A DNA stretch of 55,744 bases, taken from assembly GCA_024693135.1 (NCBI GenBank), contig JAILLN010000067.1, positions 1 to 55,744 on the forward strand, given 5' to 3'. The notes under the pieces are model-generated. The model was not told the DNA's origin. It saw only the letters and a program-made list of their open reading frames with translations, and did no database searches. Source of the DNA: Lachnospiraceae bacterium (GTDB lineage Bacteria > Bacillota > Clostridia > Lachnospirales > Lachnospiraceae). Shown here one piece after another: positions 52,317-55,744 of the stretch. The first letter of the stretch is position 1, and every line of letters starts with the position of its first letter. The position numbers and the translations under genes were made by a program.

Positions 52317-54533
52317 TTATTTGGTATAAGCTACCGGCGGGAGTTTAAGTTCCTGCTCGGTAACATCATTTGAAAGTATTCTGAATGTTCCATCCTTAAA
52401 TGGCTTTATAACAATTTCGTTTGTAAATGCATGATCAGAATTATAATCCGGCCATACCCCATCGGCGTAAAGTGTAATTGTTCCATCAACATTATATTTG
52501 TAGTCTGTAACTTCTAAAAACGGAGGATATGGACTGTTATATACCGTTTCCTGACTATAAGTTCCTGCAATTTCGTCATACTCATATGCTTTTCTCAGAT
52601 CAGGCACTGTAACCGGCAAATAAGTTGTCATCACCTCTTCAAACAGGTCTGCCGGTATGGAAGCAAAAGAATCTCTATATGCTTCGCCGTACTTAATATA
52701 ATAAAAATCTTCAAACATCCCCGGCATGAGAAGCTCATGGACTGTTTCCTCATCCCAATCACACACCATTAGCTTATACTTTTGAAAATCAAGATATTTT
52801 AGGAATCTTTCAGTAAGGCTTCTGCATTCATCCGACAACGGACTAAGCCTAAAATACCCATATGAACTTGCATGTAACATTGGGTTTTTATATTCATATA
52901 TGAAATAACCTTTGGGAGTATATTTGACAGAAGCGATCTCCTGCACACTTTTCCCTGAAACACAGGACTGTCCATCCGCTCCGGGTTTAACTCCCACATA
53001 GTAACTTTGAATCTCTTCATCTCTATACAGGAAGGTACTCGATCCGATCAGCCCATCATCATAAACCTTATATATAGTTACCATTCCGGACTTTCCATTT
53101 AGATAATCATCATAGAAGGGAATAAACTTTTCACCATTCTGAGTATTTTCATCATCAGCCGTCGCAATAACTCCAAGCTCTCCTAACGCTTCCCATACAG
53201 AAATCCCTAGCTGCTTTGTGTATTCCCATGCCTCAGCTGCATTCCGCAAAGTGTCTGCTTCAATCTGTTTTTTTTCTTCTTCCGTAAAAATCTCATGATC
53301 TGCCTGCGGGATCATCCAACTGTAGTCGTCTTCTGCATAAACACTGTCCTTATAATGATCATTCCATTCATCATCGGATAGTCTTTCCGCATGCCACCAT
53401 AAATCAAGCTCTTCATATCCAGGTATTTCATTTGAAAGATAATAGATTTTTCCGTTTTCATCCGATACAGTGACCTTATGCGAGAAGAGTTTTGAAGTAT
53501 TATCATTAGGGAATACAGCATTTACCGTAAGTGTCAGGCTGCCATCATCATTTGTCTTATAAGCTGCAACCTCCGGATATGGCACTTCAGCATAATCAAA
53601 TTCGTCAAATCCTCTTGGCCTGTATATATAGATATTTTTATCCGTATCATATCGTAGAAGCGTGTGCAGCTCTTCAGAGCTCACTTTAATGTGCTGCATG
53701 ATCACATTCTCAAACTCATCAGCCGGTATCTCATATTCGTTACCTTCAGACAGATCGTCACTCATGGTATATGGGCAGTTCTTACCATACGTTTCCTCAT
53801 AAAACCGTTCAAAAACATCATAGAAATCCAGGCTGGTAAGATCGTCTTCATCCCAATCAATAATAAACATATTGTTCAGTTTGTATGAAACCGGAGCCAT
53901 ATACTTTTCATTAAGCTCTCTGCACTGCTCATCCAGCGGCTCCACTCTGAGGGCAATATGTTCTTCCTCTTCACTCATGGTAAGCACATACAATTCAGGA
54001 GAATGCCAGGAGCCCCCAATGATCAGATATCCCTCATTCGTATATTCACAATGATCTGCTTCAAATTCACTATGTACGGTTTTCGACAAATGATCATCTT
54101 GAAAGGTAAAATATGTCCGCTCTACACGGACATTTCCTTCATCTGCCACGATCTCAAGAAGATTCAAACCTCCGTTATTAAAAACCTGAAAAACTAAAGC
54201 CTCAGTATGCTCTCCGGACTCCCATGCGGTTATGAACTGACGCATTTTTTCAGCGTTAACCATATCAACTTTATTATCGCTGTCTATTGCAATAAACCCA
54301 TAGTCTGCAAGCCGGTCTACTATATGCTGAACACATTGCAGATTTCCATCCCGGTCTTTATATTCATCAACAAAAATCTGCTCTATTTTAGAAATATCTA
54401 TCGGCAGCTCATCCTGATCCGTTACTGTTTCAGTCTCTGCAGATATATTGCTGCATTCCATACTTTTCGCACTGCATCCGGCCAGCATAAAAGACGCAAT
54501 CATCAAAGATACTAACACAAACTTACTTTTCAC
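52317..54533 (-). CDS. Large lipoprotein with internally duplicated domain
   Basis: A 738-residue predicted lipoprotein (signal 1-20, lipobox MLAGC). It begins with a GTG start at 54533. It has two related halves of about 200 residues: first around 165-390 and second around 540-735. Each has a GY(L/F)I strand, a PL(D/S)E(Q/E)CR helix, a CDWD/IDWDED motif, an IPADxFE segment and a final TLxVNAV/LYADGVWPDYN strand. I recall a lachnospiraceal lipoprotein family (DUF6070) of this kind, but the match is from memory. No enzymatic motif. The gene is AT-richer than the core run. Function unknown. Confidence 0.75.
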   Translation of the reverse strand: MKSKFVLVSLMIASFMLAGCSAKSMECSNISAETETVTDQDELPIDISKIEQIFVDEYKDRDGNLQCVQHIVDRLADYGFIAIDSDNKVDMVNAEKMRQFITAWESGEHTEALVFQVFNNGGLNLLEIVADEGNVRVERTYFTFQDDHLSKTVHSEFEADHCEYTNEGYLIIGGSWHSPELYVLTMSEEEEHIALRVEPLDEQCRELNEKYMAPVSYKLNNMFIIDWDEDDLTSLDFYDVFERFYEETYGKNCPYTMSDDLSEGNEYEIPADEFENVIMQHIKVSSEELHTLLRYDTDKNIYIYRPRGFDEFDYAEVPYPEVAAYKTNDDGSLTLTVNAVFPNDNTSKLFSHKVTVSDENGKIYYLSNEIPGYEELDLWWHAERLSDDEWNDHYKDSVYAEDDYSWMIPQADHEIFTEEEKKQIEADTLRNAAEAWEYTKQLGISVWEALGELGVIATADDENTQNGEKFIPFYDDYLNGKSGMVTIYKVYDDGLIGSSTFLYRDEEIQSYYVGVKPGADGQSCVSGKSVQEIASVKYTPKGYFIYEYKNPMLHASSYGYFRLSPLSDECRSLTERFLKYLDFQKYKLMVCDWDEETVHELLMPGMFEDFYYIKYGEAYRDSFASIPADLFEEVMTTYLPVTVPDLRKAYEYDEIAGTYSQETVYNSPYPPFLEVTDYKYNVDGTITLYADGVWPDYNSDHAFTNEIVIKPFKDGTFRILSNDVTEQELKLPPVAYTK

Positions 54534-54589
54534 ATCATTATCCCCATCAAACCTTAAACTATACCCCAGAGAATGGACACGGCTTTTGG

Positions 54590-54829
54590 TTAGGTCGGCA
54601 CCACATAATCAAAGTATCCCTCGATCTGATGATCACCCTTCTTACTCATCTTGATCGTAAAAGCAATCCCATACAGAAGACCTACAGCCTGCTTATATTC
54701 ACCATCTTCATCGTTTGGATTTCCTCTGCCCCTGATAGCAATATATTTCATCTTCGGAACAGTGACGATAGACGGCGTGCCTTTCGGCATATAGAATTCT
54801 TTGTATTCCTTCTTATAATCAAACGCCAT
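54590..54829 (-). pseudogene. Truncated GyrI-like / small-molecule-binding protein
   Basis: A 79-residue frame starting MAFDYKKEYKEFYMPKGTPS and ending DYVVPT. It matches only the first third of GyrI-like (AraC effector-binding type) proteins, which run to about 200 residues and continue after EGYFDYVVPP. Here the frame stops abruptly and the next gene begins 56 bp on, so the remainder has been deleted. Probably non-functional. Confidence 0.65.
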
Positions 54830-54834
54830 GTTTC

Positions 54835-55254
54835 TTATTCCTCCGTCAAGTCTTTCTCTTCATAAGGTTTATTCCAGGAACCAATCTCAATAAGATTTCC
54901 TTCAGGATCCGCAATGTAACAGGTTCTCTGACCCCATGTCTCCAGCTCTGGTTCCAAAACCGGTGTTGCCCCATTCTTTATTGCTTTTTTGAAGGCTGCG
55001 TCAACTTCTTCAAAGGTGTCCACATAAAGAGCAATTTCAGAATGACCATTGAGTCCTTTAACATACTCGTACCGGCGGTTTGTCATCTTCTCAAAGTCTT
55101 TCCTGCCATACAGAAGGAACAATGTTCCATCTTTCACCAGATAGACATTGGAAGCATCCTCTGCCTCCCTGATCTCAAATCCGAGCACATCTCTGTAAAA
55201 TCGGATCATCTTTGCCATATCTTCTACAAGTAACCCAAAACCATCAAGCCTCAT
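54835..55254 (-). CDS. VOC-family (glyoxalase/bleomycin-resistance-like) protein
   Basis: A 139-residue protein with the paired beta-alpha-beta-beta-beta modules of the vicinal oxygen chelate superfamily (FGLLVEDMAKMIRFYRDVLG, then SEIALYVDTFEEVDAAFKKA and CYIADPEGNLIEIGSW). Metal-ligand-like positions are present in part. Substrate unknown. Its start overlaps the regulator stop by 4 bp, so the two may be functionally linked. Confidence 0.85.
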   Translation of the reverse strand: MRLDGFGLLVEDMAKMIRFYRDVLGFEIREAEDASNVYLVKDGTLFLLYGRKDFEKMTNRRYEYVKGLNGHSEIALYVDTFEEVDAAFKKAIKNGATPVLEPELETWGQRTCYIADPEGNLIEIGSWNKPYEEKDLTEE

Positions 55255-55744
55255 AACATCAAACCTCCTTCATATCTTTTTGCTATTTCATTAGTAATAT
55301 GATAGAGCTTTTCCCTGATCCTAGCGGGTTCAATGACAGTCACCTTGTCTCTGCATGAAAGCATCCAGGCAAGCAGTCCTTCGTCATCAGCGTATTCATG
55401 TTCAAACAAAAGGTTCCCGTCATCCATTTCTATAAAAGAATCAACACCGTACTCTTCAACAAGCTGCCACTTCATCGAAGGATCAAACACTGCCTTCACT
55501 CTGTCTTTTGGAGGAAAGACCTTTTTGTTTGACAGATCCGGCATTGGGACCTCCCGATTTTCCTTAAATGGCGCTACATGAGTGATACCATCCATTCTGT
55601 TTAGCTTAAACAGTCTGAAATCATTCTTCAAAAGGCAATAGCCATAGACATACCAGCTTGTCCATTTGAAGATGAGATAATATGGTTCAATTTCTCTTTC
55701 TGTATCTCCTCCCGGTGAACAGTACCGAAACCTGATGCTCTTCT
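55251..55744 (-). CDS. WYL-domain transcription regulator, 5' part beyond the window
   Basis: An open frame runs off the right edge without a start. The visible 164 residues form a WYL domain: EIEPYYLIFKWTSWYVYGYC near the edge, followed by FRLFKLNRMDGI, then a WCX-like C-terminal segment. WYL regulators of the YafY type have a winged helix before this, outside the window. A plain ORF start at TTG 55631 is not the true start because coding sequence continues upstream of it. It probably controls the VOC gene downstream. Confidence 0.88.
   Translation of the reverse strand, partial: KSIRFRYCSPGGDTEREIEPYYLIFKWTSWYVYGYCLLKNDFRLFKLNRMDGITHVAPFKENREVPMPDLSNKKVFPPKDRVKAVFDPSMKWQLVEEYGVDSFIEMDDGNLLFEHEYADDEGLLAWMLSCRDKVTVIEPARIREKLYHITNEIAKRYEGGLML

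Noticed and set aside
1..55744. CRISPR array, rRNA or tRNA genes
   Set aside because: I found no regularly spaced repeats and no tRNA- or rRNA-like sequence on either strand by eye.

Overview
The window looks like a chromosomal segment of a motile, Gram-positive anaerobe of the class Clostridia, most likely family Lachnospiraceae. The evidence is the gene content and order: a clostridial flagellar late-gene block with fliW-csrA, the short archaeal/eukaryote-type prolyl-tRNA synthetase, a fused MEMO/AMMECR1 protein, PEGA-domain and other lipoproteins, strong GGAGG ribosome sites, and no lipopolysaccharide core genes. Almost every gene is on the minus strand. The exceptions are an orphan FliD-like gene (16051-17361), a membrane acyltransferase (47836-48921) and a decayed adenylation-domain gene (50018-50935).

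Layout on the minus strand, read from right to left in each block. (1) 55744-52317, visibly AT-richer and accessory in character: a WYL regulator running off the edge, a VOC protein, a truncated GyrI-like fragment and a large internally duplicated lipoprotein. (2) 52122-49615: an aldo/keto reductase under a promoter with two palindromic operators, a wrecked adenylation-domain gene, and about 400 bp of intergenic DNA with possible gene remnants. (3) 49584-46451: an MmcQ-MGMT-like fusion, the acyltransferase and a sugar aminotransferase. (4) 46221-39897: a housekeeping run (GH18 protein, tsaC/sua5, rpiB, comEB, SleB-type hydrolase, dgt). (5) 39876-25835: a flagellar filament-junction block, flgM-flgN-flgK-flgK-flgL-flgL-fliW-csrA, then flaG-fliD, then fliS and a FliT-like chaperone. 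Sigma-28 promoter candidates precede flgM and flaG. (6) 25741-17345: a surface-glycan block with all enzyme types for GDP-D-glycero-alpha-D-manno-heptose (gmhA, hddA, fused hddC-gmhB), plus a transaldolase, an SDR epimerase, a glycosyltransferase, an O-antigen-ligase-type protein and UDP-galactopyranose mutase. (7) 15911-13535: rpmG-secE-nusG-rplK-rplA with a clear promoter and terminator. (8) 13447-1: a long co-directional run (ispE, gntR, murI, DUF1934, galU, small membrane protein, proS, ackA, cca, PEGA lipoprotein, glgX, MEMO-AMMECR1). The last gene is cut near its 3' end by what looks like an IS110-type element whose transposase begins at base 30.

The genes join up in two ways. The flagellar block encodes the hook-filament junction, the cap, their export chaperones and the FlgM and FliW-CsrA checkpoints. 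Its tandem paralogues of FlgK and FlgL, the oversized FlgL proteins with different middles, and a second unlinked FliD-like protein suggest elaborated or alternative filament junctions. Directly downstream, the heptose block can make sedoheptulose 7-phosphate (transaldolase) and convert it to a GDP-heptose donor. With Glf and the ligase-type protein this suggests a heptose and galactofuranose surface glycan, possibly on the flagellum; that link is inference from proximity only.

The least ordinary pieces are the tandem flgL pair separated by a 208-bp imperfect palindromic element, the complete GDP-heptose operon with its own transaldolase, the orphan FliD-like protein, and the insertion in the AMMECR1 domain. 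I saw no CRISPR array, rRNA or tRNA gene.
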